Assembly (NCBI RefSeq): GCF_052180245.1
Contig: NZ_CP197474.1
Location: 1,240,001-1,304,000 of the forward strand
Direction of reading: 5' to 3'
Source: Parapusillimonas sp013416435
GTDB lineage: Bacteria > Pseudomonadota > Gammaproteobacteria > Burkholderiales > Burkholderiaceae_B
DNA length: 64,000 nucleotides
The notes beneath the pieces are model-generated. The model ran no database searches, was not told where the DNA came from, and was given only the letters and a program-made list of their open reading frames with translations. The position numbers were made by a program, and so were the translations under genes. Position 1 is the stretch's first letter. Every line of letters starts with the position of its first letter. Shown here piece after piece: positions 51,900 to 60,908 of this stretch.

Positions 51900-53885
51900 A
51901 TGTCTACATCACACAACGAGCCGCACGACCACCATGGGCTCACTCAGCAGAGCCACGAAGATCACGACCACGACCATGATGATGCCCACGATCACGAGCA
52001 TCCCTTCGACTGGAAAGAGGCGCTGCGCATCTGCCTAGTCGCAGTCGCTGCCGCTGCGGTCTGGTTCAAGTGGTGGGAGCCGTATCCAGCGTTCAGCATG
52101 ATCGGCGTTATCGGCCTGGTGATCGGCGGCTGGCCGATCCTCAAGGAAGCGCTGGAAAACGCGCTGGCCCGGCGCATGACGATGGAGCTTTCGATGACCA
52201 TCGCCATCGTCGCCGCGGCCGCGATCGGCGAGTTCTTCACTGCGCTGGTGATCACGCTGTTCGTGCTGATCGCGGAGGTATTGGAAGGCTTGACGGTCGG
52301 CCGCGGGCGCAAGGCGATCCGGGACCTGCTGGAGCTCCTGCCACGCGAGGTGTCGGTGCGCAGGACGGACGCCATCAAGACCGTCGCGGCGGAGGAACTG
52401 TCGGTGAGCGACGTGATCCTGGTTTCCCCCGGCGGGCGCCTTCCGGTCGATGGCGTCGTCGTCTCCGGCCACTCGTTCACCGACGAATCGCGCATCACCG
52501 GTGAGTCGATGCCGGTCGAGAAGACCGAAGGCGCGCGCGTCTATGCCGGCGCGATCAACCAGTCGGGCGCGCTGGAGATTCGCGCCGAGCGCATCGGCCG
52601 CGATACGAGCTATGGCCGCATCATCGAGGCGGTGGAGCGCGCCGAGCGCTCGCGGGCGCCTGTGCAGCGGATGGCGGACCGGCTCGCCGGCTATCTGGTG
52701 TACTTCGCGCTGGGCGCCGCCGTGCTGACCTGGCTCATCACGCGAGACATGCGCGCGACCATCTCGGTGATCATCGTCGCCGGCGCATGCGGTATCGCCG
52801 CTGGAACACCGCTGGCGATCCTGGGCGGCATCGGCCGCTCAGCCCGGCTGGGGGCCATCATCAAGGGCGGCGTCCATCTCGAAACACTGGGCAAGGTCGA
52901 TACCGTCGTGCTCGACAAGACCGGCACGCTGACCTACGGCCGTCCTGAGATCCAGTCCGTCACGCCCGTGGCGGGCGTCCCGGCTGCGGCGCTACTCGAT
53001 GCTGCGGCTACCGCCGAGATCCGCTCGGAGCATCCGCTTGGCAAGGCCATCCTGAGCCGCGTGAAAGCCGAAGGACGCGAAGTACGGGAACCGGAGCACT
53101 TCGGCTATACGCCAGGCCGGGGTATCTCGGCGCGACTGGCCGGTGCCACGATCTTCGTCGGCAACCGCGCCTGGATGGCCGACAACGGTATCGACATGCC
53201 GCCGCCCCGTGATCTCGGAGCCTGCACCGAGGTGGTGGTTGCCAAAGACGGACGTCTGCTGGGCACCATCGACATCGCCGACACGATCAGGCCCGAAGCG
53301 AAGCGGGCCATCGCCGCGCTGGATGCCATGGGCGTGCGAACGGTGCTGCTGACAGGCGACAACCATCGGGTCGCAACCGCCGTCGCCGCCGAACTCGGCT
53401 TGAAGAACGTCGAAGCCGAATTGCTGCCCGAAGACAAGCTGGCCCGGCTGGCCGAGATGGTGAAACAGGGGCGGATGGTGGCGATGGTCGGCGACGGCGT
53501 GAACGATGCCCCGGCTTTGGCAGAAGCAAGCGTTAGCGTTGCAATGGGGTCCGGTACCGACGTGGCGCAGGAAAGTTCCGATATCGTGCTCCTGGGCAAC
53601 GACCTAGCCTGCTTTGTCGACACGATGAAAGTGGCGCGGCGTACGCGCGCCATCATCTGGCAGAACTTCGTGGGCACGATCGGCATCGATCTGTTGGGCA
53701 TTGCGCTGGCCGCGTTCGGATTGTTAGGTCCTCTGCTTGCCGCCTTCATTCACGTGGCTTCGGAGCTGACGTTCATCCTTAACTCAGCACGTCTATTGCC
53801 GGAGGCGCGTCGCAATTCGCTCGCTTCGGTGGGCGATGCGCCGGCGGCCAACCCCGCCGACGTTGCTGCTCCGAGCCGCCACTGA
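51900..53885 (+). CDS. P1B-type ATPase with atypical transmembrane metal motif
   Basis: Start ATG 51900, 661 residues. The N-terminus is His/Asp-rich (HEDHDHDHDDAHDHEHPF) instead of a folded metal domain. P-type motifs are intact: ITGESMPVEKTEG, DKTGTLTYGR, HPLGKAI, LLTGDNHRVA and MVGDGVNDAPAL. In the membrane helix where other P1B pumps have CPC or SPC, this one reads VAGACGIAAGTPLAILGGIG, that is ACG followed by AGTP. The cargo is presumably Ni/Co given the RcnR-like neighbour, but this motif class is not one of the textbook ones. Confidence 0.88.
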   Translation: MSTSHNEPHDHHGLTQQSHEDHDHDHDDAHDHEHPFDWKEALRICLVAVAAAAVWFKWWEPYPAFSMIGVIGLVIGGWPILKEALENALARRMTMELSMTIAIVAAAAIGEFFTALVITLFVLIAEVLEGLTVGRGRKAIRDLLELLPREVSVRRTDAIKTVAAEELSVSDVILVSPGGRLPVDGVVVSGHSFTDESRITGESMPVEKTEGARVYAGAINQSGALEIRAERIGRDTSYGRIIEAVERAERSRAPVQRMADRLAGYLVYFALGAAVLTWLITRDMRATISVIIVAGACGIAAGTPLAILGGIGRSARLGAIIKGGVHLETLGKVDTVVLDKTGTLTYGRPEIQSVTPVAGVPAAALLDAAATAEIRSEHPLGKAILSRVKAEGREVREPEHFGYTPGRGISARLAGATIFVGNRAWMADNGIDMPPPRDLGACTEVVVAKDGRLLGTIDIADTIRPEAKRAIAALDAMGVRTVLLTGDNHRVATAVAAELGLKNVEAELLPEDKLARLAEMVKQGRMVAMVGDGVNDAPALAEASVSVAMGSGTDVAQESSDIVLLGNDLACFVDTMKVARRTRAIIWQNFVGTIGIDLLGIALAAFGLLGPLLAAFIHVASELTFILNSARLLPEARRNSLASVGDAPAANPADVAAPSRH

Positions 53886-54371
53886 GAGTGGTAAGACGAA
53901 CGCGATTGGCTCGTCATCATCATCTGGTTTTTCATCAGAGTAGCCTTGGGATGGGGTAAAGTCTACTTCGCACCGAGTTGATGTTATCGCGTCGTCTTCT
54001 GCAGGTAGAAATACGAGGGCTCGCTGCCCAATCGACACCGTCCTTGCCGCCGAGCAGTGTCCTCTGGCGCCTCAAGGTTACATCATAACGCTCTGTATTA
54101 ACCGATCGCCTGGTCGCACGCAGTCAGTCCGCTTCTATTTGGTTCAGCTAAGGCCTTCAGCATCTGCGTTGCCTCGTGGGAACCCTCGATTCCTCGTGAT
54201 GAACGTATTTAGCACAGGTGGGATCAATTTCTCTGAAACAACCACCTCTCATTCAGACTGCGCGTGCAGCACCGCTTAGCGGTCTAGCTTGAACTTCAAG
54301 GAGGCCGAACAAGCAAAGCTCAGTTTTAAGAAAAAAATTGATGCACCTCCTTGAAACAGAGGCAGGGAGGA
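53886..54371. other. Intergenic region after the metal cassette
   Basis: About 490 bp with no recognised gene. The right end may contain a more decayed upstream part of the HEPN-like pseudogene, but I cannot align it with confidence. Confidence 0.5.
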
Positions 54372-54509
54372 TTCGATTTCTGGACGAAGGTGTGAAATCT
54401 GCCTAACGTGATCAAACACGTTAAAGACTTGCGATAGAAAGACAATCCTGAAGAAGCCCTGATAAGAAATACGCTCGATTCGGCTCCAGAGCCTGTAGAA
54501 AAGTACTAG
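54372..54509 (+). pseudogene. Decayed 3' copy of the HEPN-like gene
   Basis: Read in the frame of TTC 54372, the translation (FDFWTKV*NLPNVIKHVKDL R*KDNPEEALIRNT LDSAPEPVEKY*) aligns without gaps to residues 162-200 of the 212-aa protein (FRFQGKHWCVPEMIEKVKAL KQKIDPVELQIRNT FNPTPRPV). Two in-frame stops show it is dead. The upstream two thirds are missing or unrecognisable. Confidence 0.8.
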
Positions 54510-54733
54510 TGACGGTTCGAGGATTGAGATAGGTACGGGTAAGTCGTTGGATCGCTGTCGCTTGATGTCTTGATATGTTCTTCTGCGACGATTCCCGTTT
54601 AGCACGTCCCCGGCCTGTCGGCAGGCCGGTCGCGCTGTCGTGCGCGGCATCGAGTCTCGCCATGCGAGTCTCGCCCCTGACGGGCTTCCATCGTTCCCTC
54701 GCTGCGCTCGGCTGACGCCTACGGCCCGGCTTC
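54372..54733 (+). repeat. Long diverged direct repeat, copy 2
   Basis: Matches 47949-48310 at a nearly constant offset: ATAAGAAATACG at 54462, CTTGATGTCT at 54561, the palindrome CCGGCCTG-TCGG-CAGGCCGG at 54610-54629 (same position but different sequence, with both arms changed together), GGCATCGAG, and GGGCTTCCATCGTTCCCT at 54680. After the repeat, copy 2 runs into the DUF932 region of the ICE core, copy 1 into the metal genes. Confidence 0.85.
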
Positions 54734-55104
54734 CCAGCTTCGGGCCTGCGCGCTTTGCTTGCGGGCGGTCTGCACCGCAATCAGGCCGTTGCCGGCTTCA
54801 CCCGTTTCCCTTCCCTCATCGCCAATCTCCGCGACGGTAGCCCGTGGCCGCGTGCCGTCAAGGCGCGCCAGGCCGTGTCCTCGGCGTATGCCTGCGGGCC
54901 GCACCAACCCTGACGCTTGTTTCCTTGACGCCCCTTCGTCCGTGGGCTCCTGACGCCGCGGGCGATGAACTCAGGAAAACGGTGGCAAACCAGGCCAACC
55001 GGGGTCTTCGTGCCGACCGCACAACAGCTGAAAAGCTTTGGGCTCCGAATCTAGGAACCCGGTGTGCGGTGAACAGCACACCAACTTTTGTCAGGAGAAA
55101 TACC
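54734..55104. other. Region upstream of the DUF932 gene
   Basis: 370 bp without a convincing gene. Open frames have no ribosome site; the DUF932 frame itself stays open to 54844 but only the ATG at 55105 has a Shine-Dalgarno. Probably the promoter region of the ICE core. Confidence 0.5.
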
Positions 55105-55932
55105 ATGCGCCTTGCTTCCCGCTTCGCTTCTCACGCACCCTTGCTGCGCAGCGACGTTCCTTTGACCGATGACCAGATTCATCGAGTCGCACCGTCCATC
55201 TTTGCGGATGCCCCACATGACAGCCGCTCGGAACGCTATGCCTACATTCCCACGGTACAGGTGCTGACGCAGTTGCGCCGTGAAGGGTTTCAACCGTTCA
55301 TGGTGTGTCAGACGCGCGTGCGCGATGACAGCCGCCGCGAACACACCAAACACATGCTGCGCCTGCGCCATGCCAGCCAGATCAACGACACCGAAGCCAG
55401 CGAAATCATCTTGTTGAACTCGCATGATGGCAGCAGCAGCTATCAGATGCTGGCGGGCATGTTCCGCTTTGTCTGCCATAACGGGCTGGTGTGCGGCGAC
55501 ACCGTGGCCGACGTGCGCGTACCCCACAAAGGCGATGTGGCCGATCAGGTGGTGGAAGGCGCGTATGCCGTGCTGCAAGGCTTCGAGCAGGCCCGCCAAT
55601 CCCGCGAAACCATGCGCGACATCACGCTGGACGATGGCGAAGCCCGCGTACTGGCCCGCGCCGCGCTGGCGCTCAAGTACGACGACCCTGATAAACCCGC
55701 ACCCGTCACTGAAGATCAGGTGCTGATGCCGCGCCGGTACGACGATAACCGGCGTGATTTGTGGATGACCTTCAACCGTCTGCAAGAAAACCTCATCAAG
55801 GGCGGTCTGTCCGGTCGCAGCGCCAATGGCCGCAGCCAGCGCACCCGCCCGGTGCAGGGCATCGACACCAACCTGAAACTGAATCGTGCCCTGTGGCTGC
55901 TGGCCGAAGGCATGCGGCAGTTGAAAGCCTGA
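55105..55932 (+). CDS. DUF932 phage/plasmid-like protein
   Basis: Start ATG 55105 with AGGAG 7 bp upstream; 275 residues. DUF932/TIGR03299 features: YAYIPTVQVLTQLRREGFQP, RLRHASQINDTEASEIILLN SHDGSSSYQMLAG, FRFVCHNGLVCGD. These proteins are frequent next to ParB-like proteins in the maintenance block of ICEs and plasmids; the function is unknown. It is the first gene of a rightward block with ParB. Confidence 0.88.
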   Translation: MRLASRFASHAPLLRSDVPLTDDQIHRVAPSIFADAPHDSRSERYAYIPTVQVLTQLRREGFQPFMVCQTRVRDDSRREHTKHMLRLRHASQINDTEASEIILLNSHDGSSSYQMLAGMFRFVCHNGLVCGDTVADVRVPHKGDVADQVVEGAYAVLQGFEQARQSRETMRDITLDDGEARVLARAALALKYDDPDKPAPVTEDQVLMPRRYDDNRRDLWMTFNRLQENLIKGGLSGRSANGRSQRTRPVQGIDTNLKLNRALWLLAEGMRQLKA

Positions 55933-56015
55933 TTTCCCCTCACGCGGCAGGGGCAGGCAGCAACCCTTGCCGCGTCATTTGCTGCTGCATTCCTATCACT
56001 CAAGGAGATTTCATC

Positions 56016-58070
56016 ATGAACGCCATCAATCACACTGAAACCCAAGCCGTCGCCAGCATGGCTGGAAACGCCGCTGTTATTGGCATGACCGATGCCATGC
56101 CTGTCGTGCCGGAAAACGTCCAAGCCCCCAACCGCGTGCTGGTGCCGCTGTCGCGCCTGCGGGCATCGCGGCGCAACGTGCGTAAAACGCCCGGTCAGTC
56201 CATCGAAGCACTGGCCGCCAGCATTGCACGTGTCGGCCTGCTGCAAAACCTAACCGTGACTGCCGCCGCCAACGGCGAGCATTACGATGTCGTGGCCGGT
56301 GGCCGACGCCTTGCTGCCTTGAAACTGCTGGTCAAGGCCAAGCGCCTGGACGCCGATTGGCCGGTGCCTTGCCTGCGGGTGGAAGCATCGGACGCCCGCA
56401 CGGCCAGCCTGACCGAGAATGTACAGCGCGAAGCCATGCACCCGGCCGATCAGTTCGAAGCCTTTGGCGCGCTGGTCAAGGAAGGCCGACCCATCGAGGA
56501 TATTGCCGCAGATTTTGGGGTGACGCCGCTGGTGGTGCAGCGCCGCCTGAAGCTGGCCAACGTCTCGCCGCGCCTGATGGCCGACTACCGCGCCGATCAG
56601 GTCAGCCTGGAACAACTCATGGCCTTGTCCATCACCGACGATCATGCCGCGCAAGAAGCCGCGTTTTATGATGCGCCCGACTGGCAGCGTGGCCCGACTG
56701 CCTTGCGTGAGCGCCTGACCGAACGGGAAGTGGATGCTAACCATCCATTAGTACGCTTTGTGGGGCTGGACGCCTACGAAGCTGCGGGCGGAAAAACGCG
56801 CCGCGATCTCTTTGCCGAGGATGATAGCGGCATCTATCTGGATGACTTCGCCTTGCTGGAACGACTGGTGCGAGAAAAGCTGGACGCGCTCACCGAGCCG
56901 GTGCGTGCCGAAGGTTGGGCATGGGTCGAAGCATTGCCGCAGTTCAGTTATGCCGATCGGCAGGCGTTTCATGTTGCGCCGCAGATGCAGCGCGAACCCA
57001 CCGCCCGCGAAGCCCGCCGCATCGCTGTGCTGCAAGGCCGTATCGAGCGTACCGATGCGGAACTGGACGATGCCTATGAAGCCGAAGATGAAGACAAGGT
57101 ACACGCCCTGGAAAAGCGCCGGGATGCCCTGATGGCGCAACTGTCCGGCATCGACGCCAGCCTGAATACATACGCGCCTGACGTGCTGAGCGTGGCCGGT
57201 GCGGTGGTCAGTATTGATAGGGAAGGGCAGGCGGTCATCCATCGTGGTCTGCTGCGTGAAGCTGAAGCCAAGGCGCTGCATACACTGGAACGCTTGCGTC
57301 AGGGCTTTATGCAGGATGGCAGCGCAACCCAAGAGGCGGATGACGATACCGACTCCACGCCCGCAAAGCCCGCTGTTTCTGATCGGCTGGCGCAACGCCT
57401 GAGCGCGCACCGCACCGCCGCCATGCAAGTGGAACTATCGCGCAAACCGCAGGTGGCGCTGGCCGCGCTGGCGCACAATCTGGTGCAGTCCACCATCCAG
57501 GAGAGCGGGTACTGGTCGTCATCCGTGCTGGAATTGAAGGCAAGCCGGAAGGATGATTTTGAGCAGGCAGCCCCGGATTGGCCGGATTCGCCTGCTGCTG
57601 TGGCTTTACGGGAACAGGTGCAGGCATGGCGTGAACGCTTGCCCGAAGACCCGGAAGCCTTGATGCCAGTCTTGCTGGATATGCCGCAGGATGATCTGCT
57701 GGCCTTGTTGGCGCTTTGCACGGCCATGACCGTCAACTTGACGGTGACCCGGGCCAACACGCCGCAGCCCGGACAGGTGCTTGCTCAGGCTGTCGGGCTG
57801 GACATGGCGGCATGGTGGCAACCAACCACTGAAAGCTATTTCCAGCATCTGCCCAAGGCAGCGATTTTGCAAGCCGTGAGCGAATATGCCCCCGGCGAGG
57901 TCAGCCGTCTGTCTAAACTCAAGAAGGCCGCGCTGGTCAGTGAGGCAGAACGGCTGGTGGCGGGAACCGGCTGGATGCCTAACTACTGGCAGACTGGACA
58001 GGGTATGGCGTCGCCGGACGCGGAAGTGCAGCAAGCCGATTGCGATCACGCTGATGCCCTTGCTGCTTAA
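56016..58070 (+). CDS. ParB/RepB/Spo0J-family nuclease-like partition protein
   Basis: Start ATG 56016 (AAGGAG upstream), 684 residues. N-terminal ParB domain about 35-130 with VPLSRLRASRRNVRKTPGQS, GLLQNLTVTAAANGEHYDVVAGGRR LAAL (split here) and ENVQREAMHPADQFEAF; then an HTH (IEDIAADFGVTPLVVQRRLK LA). The C-terminal 450 residues are typical of ICE-borne long ParB proteins (for example with EREVDANHPLVRFVGLDAYE). It probably acts in maintenance or regulation of the element; no cognate ParA is found nearby. Confidence 0.9.
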   Translation: MNAINHTETQAVASMAGNAAVIGMTDAMPVVPENVQAPNRVLVPLSRLRASRRNVRKTPGQSIEALAASIARVGLLQNLTVTAAANGEHYDVVAGGRRLAALKLLVKAKRLDADWPVPCLRVEASDARTASLTENVQREAMHPADQFEAFGALVKEGRPIEDIAADFGVTPLVVQRRLKLANVSPRLMADYRADQVSLEQLMALSITDDHAAQEAAFYDAPDWQRGPTALRERLTEREVDANHPLVRFVGLDAYEAAGGKTRRDLFAEDDSGIYLDDFALLERLVREKLDALTEPVRAEGWAWVEALPQFSYADRQAFHVAPQMQREPTAREARRIAVLQGRIERTDAELDDAYEAEDEDKVHALEKRRDALMAQLSGIDASLNTYAPDVLSVAGAVVSIDREGQAVIHRGLLREAEAKALHTLERLRQGFMQDGSATQEADDDTDSTPAKPAVSDRLAQRLSAHRTAAMQVELSRKPQVALAALAHNLVQSTIQESGYWSSSVLELKASRKDDFEQAAPDWPDSPAAVALREQVQAWRERLPEDPEALMPVLLDMPQDDLLALLALCTAMTVNLTVTRANTPQPGQVLAQAVGLDMAAWWQPTTESYFQHLPKAAILQAVSEYAPGEVSRLSKLKKAALVSEAERLVAGTGWMPNYWQTGQGMASPDAEVQQADCDHADALAA

Positions 58071-58078
58071 GCATGAGG

Positions 58079-58109
58079 CATCCCGGCCCCTACGAGCGGG
58101 GCCGGGATG
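58079..58109. repeat. 12-bp-stem hairpin after parB
   Basis: CATCCCGGCCCC (58079-58090) pairs perfectly with GGGGCCGGGATG (58098-58109) over a 7-base loop, 8 bp past the parB stop. No T-run follows, so it may attenuate or protect the transcript rather than terminate it. Confidence 0.8.
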
Positions 58110-58117
58110 CAAGCCCA

Positions 58118-58348
58118 ATGGCTCAATGCAGTTCTACCATGACGGGCGGCAATCTGCGCGCAGCGCCGCAAGCAAGCGCCAACGGCACCAGCGATGTTTG
58201 GGCACATCGCTGGTTTGGCGTGTATGACGTCATCCTCTACCGTCCGCCGACTGGCTGGACGGTAGAGGATGAGTGGGCAGACCTTCATCCGCACACCGGA
58301 AAACGTCTGCGGAAAAGTCAGTGGTGGCTTTTGGCCACCAGGTCGTGA
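58118..58348 (+). CDS. Small ICE-backbone hypothetical protein
   Basis: About 76 residues from ATG 58118 (an ATG at 58139, MTGGNLRAAPQA, is also possible). The segment DVWAHRWFGVYDVILYRPPT GWTVEDEWADLHPHTGKR looks like a conserved soluble domain. It contains, within its coding sequence, a 15-bp-stem inverted repeat. Ribosome site poor, so the gene call is moderate. Confidence 0.45.
   Translation: MAQCSSTMTGGNLRAAPQASANGTSDVWAHRWFGVYDVILYRPPTGWTVEDEWADLHPHTGKRLRKSQWWLLATRS
58231..58271. repeat. 15-bp-stem inverted repeat
   Basis: CATCCTCTACCGTCC (58231-58245) and GGACGGTAGAGGATG (58257-58271) are perfect complements separated by 11 bases. A stem this long in the middle of a small putative gene is unusual; see findings. 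Confidence 0.9.
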
Positions 58349-59046
58349 GGCACCAGCCCCGTCCGCTGGCGCCATGCCGGGTCTGGTCAATTCATGAACA
58401 CATCAGCCGTAAGCAAGTCCTGTCAATGGCTGCAACAAATCCTTCATCAGTTATTCACAGACTTGCCCACCAGAACCGTGGATAACTCCGACGAATCGGG
58501 TTTCGGGCTGGGGGACTGCGCTCGGATGCGACCGGGCAGGTTGCGTCTTTTGGGCGCGCAGGCGAGTCTGTGGCCGGAAAGGTGAAGCCAATTTGTCTGG
58601 GCAGGCCGTTCGGTGCGACCTCTTGAAGCCGCCACATCCGCAGGGGGGGTTATCACACGGACGCCTTGTCGGGAATCAGGCTTTGCGGGCACGATGGCGA
58701 CGGCCATCGGCAGCAGTCGGCACGGTTTGCTATCTGCGAAAGCAGTGTCCGCTATCTGGCCCGTGGCTCCTTGCGCGGCGTCCTGACCCATCGGCGGCCT
58801 TGTTTGTCGTGAATCCTGTCTGTGGCACGCCAGTCGATGACTGGCTCGGGCCTATGCGGCGCAACCGTCCGGCACAACGATTTTCCCCTGCGCTGGCGCG
58901 CATTCCTCGCGCACCCAAAATCGCCGTGCCTTGCCGGTCGTCCACTGCGTTTCCGTCCCTGCGGGATGCACCGCGCCCGACCTTCGACGAACGGATCACA
59001 ACAAGGACGCGATGGGCGCGGACTTGCAACCTCAAGGAGAACTCTC
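58349..59046. other. Long non-coding stretch in the ICE core
   Basis: About 700 bp without a supportable gene; the long open frames lack ribosome sites and disagree with each other. It contains two DnaA-box-like 9-mers in opposite orientation, TTATTCACA (58451-58459) and GTGGATAAC (58478-58486). Confidence 0.5.
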
Positions 59047-59352
59047 ATGTCCCAGATCGGAATCTTCACTGCCAACGACGACGGCTACACCGGCACGCTG
59101 CGCACCCTGACGATGAACGCGAAGGTCAGCTTCGTGCCCGTGGAAAGCGACAACGACAAGGCGCCGGACTATCGTGTGATGGCCGGCACCCTGGAACTGG
59201 GCGCGGCGTGGAAGAAGGTCTCGAACAACGACCGGCCCTACCTGTCGGTGACGATCGACGACCCATGCTTTCCGGCCACCATCTACGCTCGCCTGATCGA
59301 GGGCGACGACGGCAAGCACTACCTGCACTGGACGCGACCCAAGGCGTCCTAA
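59047..59352 (+). CDS. DUF736 family protein
   Basis: 101 residues from ATG 59047 (AAGGAG upstream). MSQIGIFTANDDGYTGTLRT LTMNAKVSFVPVE and the ending PATIYARLIEGDDGKHYLHW TRPK are the DUF736 profile, a small beta-rich protein of ICE and plasmid backbones with unknown role. A very stable UUCG hairpin follows its stop. Confidence 0.93.
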   Translation: MSQIGIFTANDDGYTGTLRTLTMNAKVSFVPVESDNDKAPDYRVMAGTLELGAAWKKVSNNDRPYLSVTIDDPCFPATIYARLIEGDDGKHYLHWTRPKAS

Positions 59353-59358
59353 GCCGCC

Positions 59359-59390
59359 AGCCCGAAGCCCGGTTCGCCGGGCTTCGGGCT
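59359..59390 (+). terminator. 14-bp stem with TTCG loop after the DUF736 gene
   Basis: AGCCCGAAGCCCGG (59359-59372), TTCG, CCGGGCTTCGGGCT (59377-59390). The UUCG-capped stem is exceptionally stable; only a short pyrimidine run follows. Probable terminator or mRNA-stability element. Confidence 0.65.
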
Positions 59391-59522
59391 ATGTGCTTTC
59401 TGGACACCGTTATCAATCCGTGCCGCCGCTGTTATTAGACGGGCGGCAGATCGTCCCATACCATGGCGCACAGGTGTGCCTGCCGCCAAGGGTAGCGCGG
59501 CCCATCTCGCAGGATACAAGCG

Positions 59523-59873
59523 TTGAAGACTTTGCTGACCGACGACCAGTTGGCCCGATTGCGGGCCAATGGCCTGCGCCGCGCGCGGGAGCCCGATTTC
59601 GACCCCGTGCCCGTAGCCAAGGCCTACACGCCCGATGGCCGCGTCGTGTGGTTGCTGGCTTTCGTCCATGCGGACGACCCTCAGCGGGTGCATACGCTGT
59701 GCGATGCCGGTACGGGCTTTCCGGCGTTGATCGATATCCGGCTGGATGAACTGGCCGCCATTCGCGGCCCGCGTGGCTTGCGCGTGGCAATTGACCCGTC
59801 ATTTGCACCATCACGCACACTGTCGGCCTACACCGCCATGGCGATAGCCGCCGGCGGCTACGACGAGGATTGA
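59523..59873 (+). CDS. DUF2958 family protein
   Basis: 116 residues from TTG 59523 (GGAT upstream). LLTDDQLARLRANGLRRARE, DFDPVPVAKAYTPDGRVVWL LAFV and IDIRLDELAAIRGPRGLRVA match DUF2958, another constant member of this ICE backbone. Function unknown. Confidence 0.85.
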   Translation: MKTLLTDDQLARLRANGLRRAREPDFDPVPVAKAYTPDGRVVWLLAFVHADDPQRVHTLCDAGTGFPALIDIRLDELAAIRGPRGLRVAIDPSFAPSRTLSAYTAMAIAAGGYDED

Positions 59874-60007
59874 ACGCGGTGGTACGACCGCCTGCCGTTC
59901 CCGACCTGGATTCTGCGCTGCGCCTGGACGACCCCATGGCGCGGCTTCTGGCCCGATGTGCCGACTGTCGTCGGGCTGGGTGACTGTGACGGTCGCAAGG
60001 AGCCGGG

Positions 60008-60778
60008 ATGGTGCGTACCCACGCGGCCTGCACCTGGCGGCACACCGCCGGGTATCTGTATCTGCTGCATCTGGACGGGCCTGCGCTTGCCTGGGAGTAC
60101 TTGCGCCGCAATCCCGAGTATCAGGAGGCCTACCGCCTACGCAGGCAACGATGGCGGCGAGAGCTGGCTGGGCCTGAGCGCTGGGGGCTGATGGAGTGGG
60201 AAGATCCCGGACGCAATGCGCGCGAGGCATTCCCGCTTTGGAAACCGGAGCTTTTACCGGTGCTGCATATCAGCCCCGCGTCCGATACTGGGGGCAGGCC
60301 GTGTCCAGACATTGACCTGTGGAGCATACCTGGGCGCAAGCAACTGCGCTTACTCGATATGGCGGACGGCTATCTGGCGCTGATGGTGCAGAGCGGGTCT
60401 CGTTGGCTACGGGCTCGCATCGAGCCGATGGCGCTGGCAGCCCCATCGTGCATCTTTTGGCTTCCCGTGCCTGCGTCCGCCAGGCCGGCACTGCTGCAAG
60501 CGCAGCTTCTGCCGTCCTTGCCTGGCATTCTCCCCGACAACCGTCGGCGGCCGCGCGCTTACCGGAATGAAACCCTGCATCTGCGTGCCTTGCAGGCGCT
60601 CGATGGCGTCGCCGCAGGCGCAACGCAACGGGAGATTGCGCAGGTGATCTTTGGGCAAGAGCACGTTCAGGATGGCTGGCATGCCGATTCCAGCCTGCGC
60701 CGGCAGATTCGCCACTATCTGTCCCGAGGAAATTTTTTCATGCGCGAGGGCTATCTGGACTTGCTCACGCTACGCTGA
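60008..60778 (+). CDS. DUF2285 domain protein
   Basis: 256 residues. The N-terminal part (AGYLYLLHLDGPALAWEYLR RNPEYQEAY) is the short region often annotated DUF6499, and the C-terminal 80 residues (HLRALQALDGVAAGATQREI AQVIFG ... LRRQIRHYLSRGNFFMREGY) are DUF2285, a helix-turn-helix-like domain. In ICEs of the ICEMlSym type, related proteins (the split activator FseA) switch on excision, so a regulatory role is plausible. Confidence 0.87.
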   Translation: MVRTHAACTWRHTAGYLYLLHLDGPALAWEYLRRNPEYQEAYRLRRQRWRRELAGPERWGLMEWEDPGRNAREAFPLWKPELLPVLHISPASDTGGRPCPDIDLWSIPGRKQLRLLDMADGYLALMVQSGSRWLRARIEPMALAAPSCIFWLPVPASARPALLQAQLLPSLPGILPDNRRRPRAYRNETLHLRALQALDGVAAGATQREIAQVIFGQEHVQDGWHADSSLRRQIRHYLSRGNFFMREGYLDLLTLR

Positions 60779-60795
60779 CTTGCGCTCACGCCCAC

Positions 60796-60824
60796 GGACA
60801 TGAAATGCCCGTCATTTCGTGTCC
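60796..60824. promoter_or_regulatory. Inverted repeat upstream of the HTH gene
   Basis: GGACATGAAATG (60796-60807) and CATTTCGTGTCC (60813-60824) form an 11/12 inverted repeat, 85 bp before the HTH (RdfS-like) gene. Candidate operator for the adjacent regulators. Confidence 0.5.
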
Positions 60825-60908
60825 CTTACGCAAGCATTGCGCTTTGCCGAGACTGTCTCCAGGCCGCTGCATTCCGGCGGCTGATGATCAACGAATCAGG
60901 AGACCGTC

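Noticed and set aside
58593..59438. A 281-residue open frame across the DUF736 gene
   Set aside because: Out of frame with DUF736, no ribosome site and no family resemblance.
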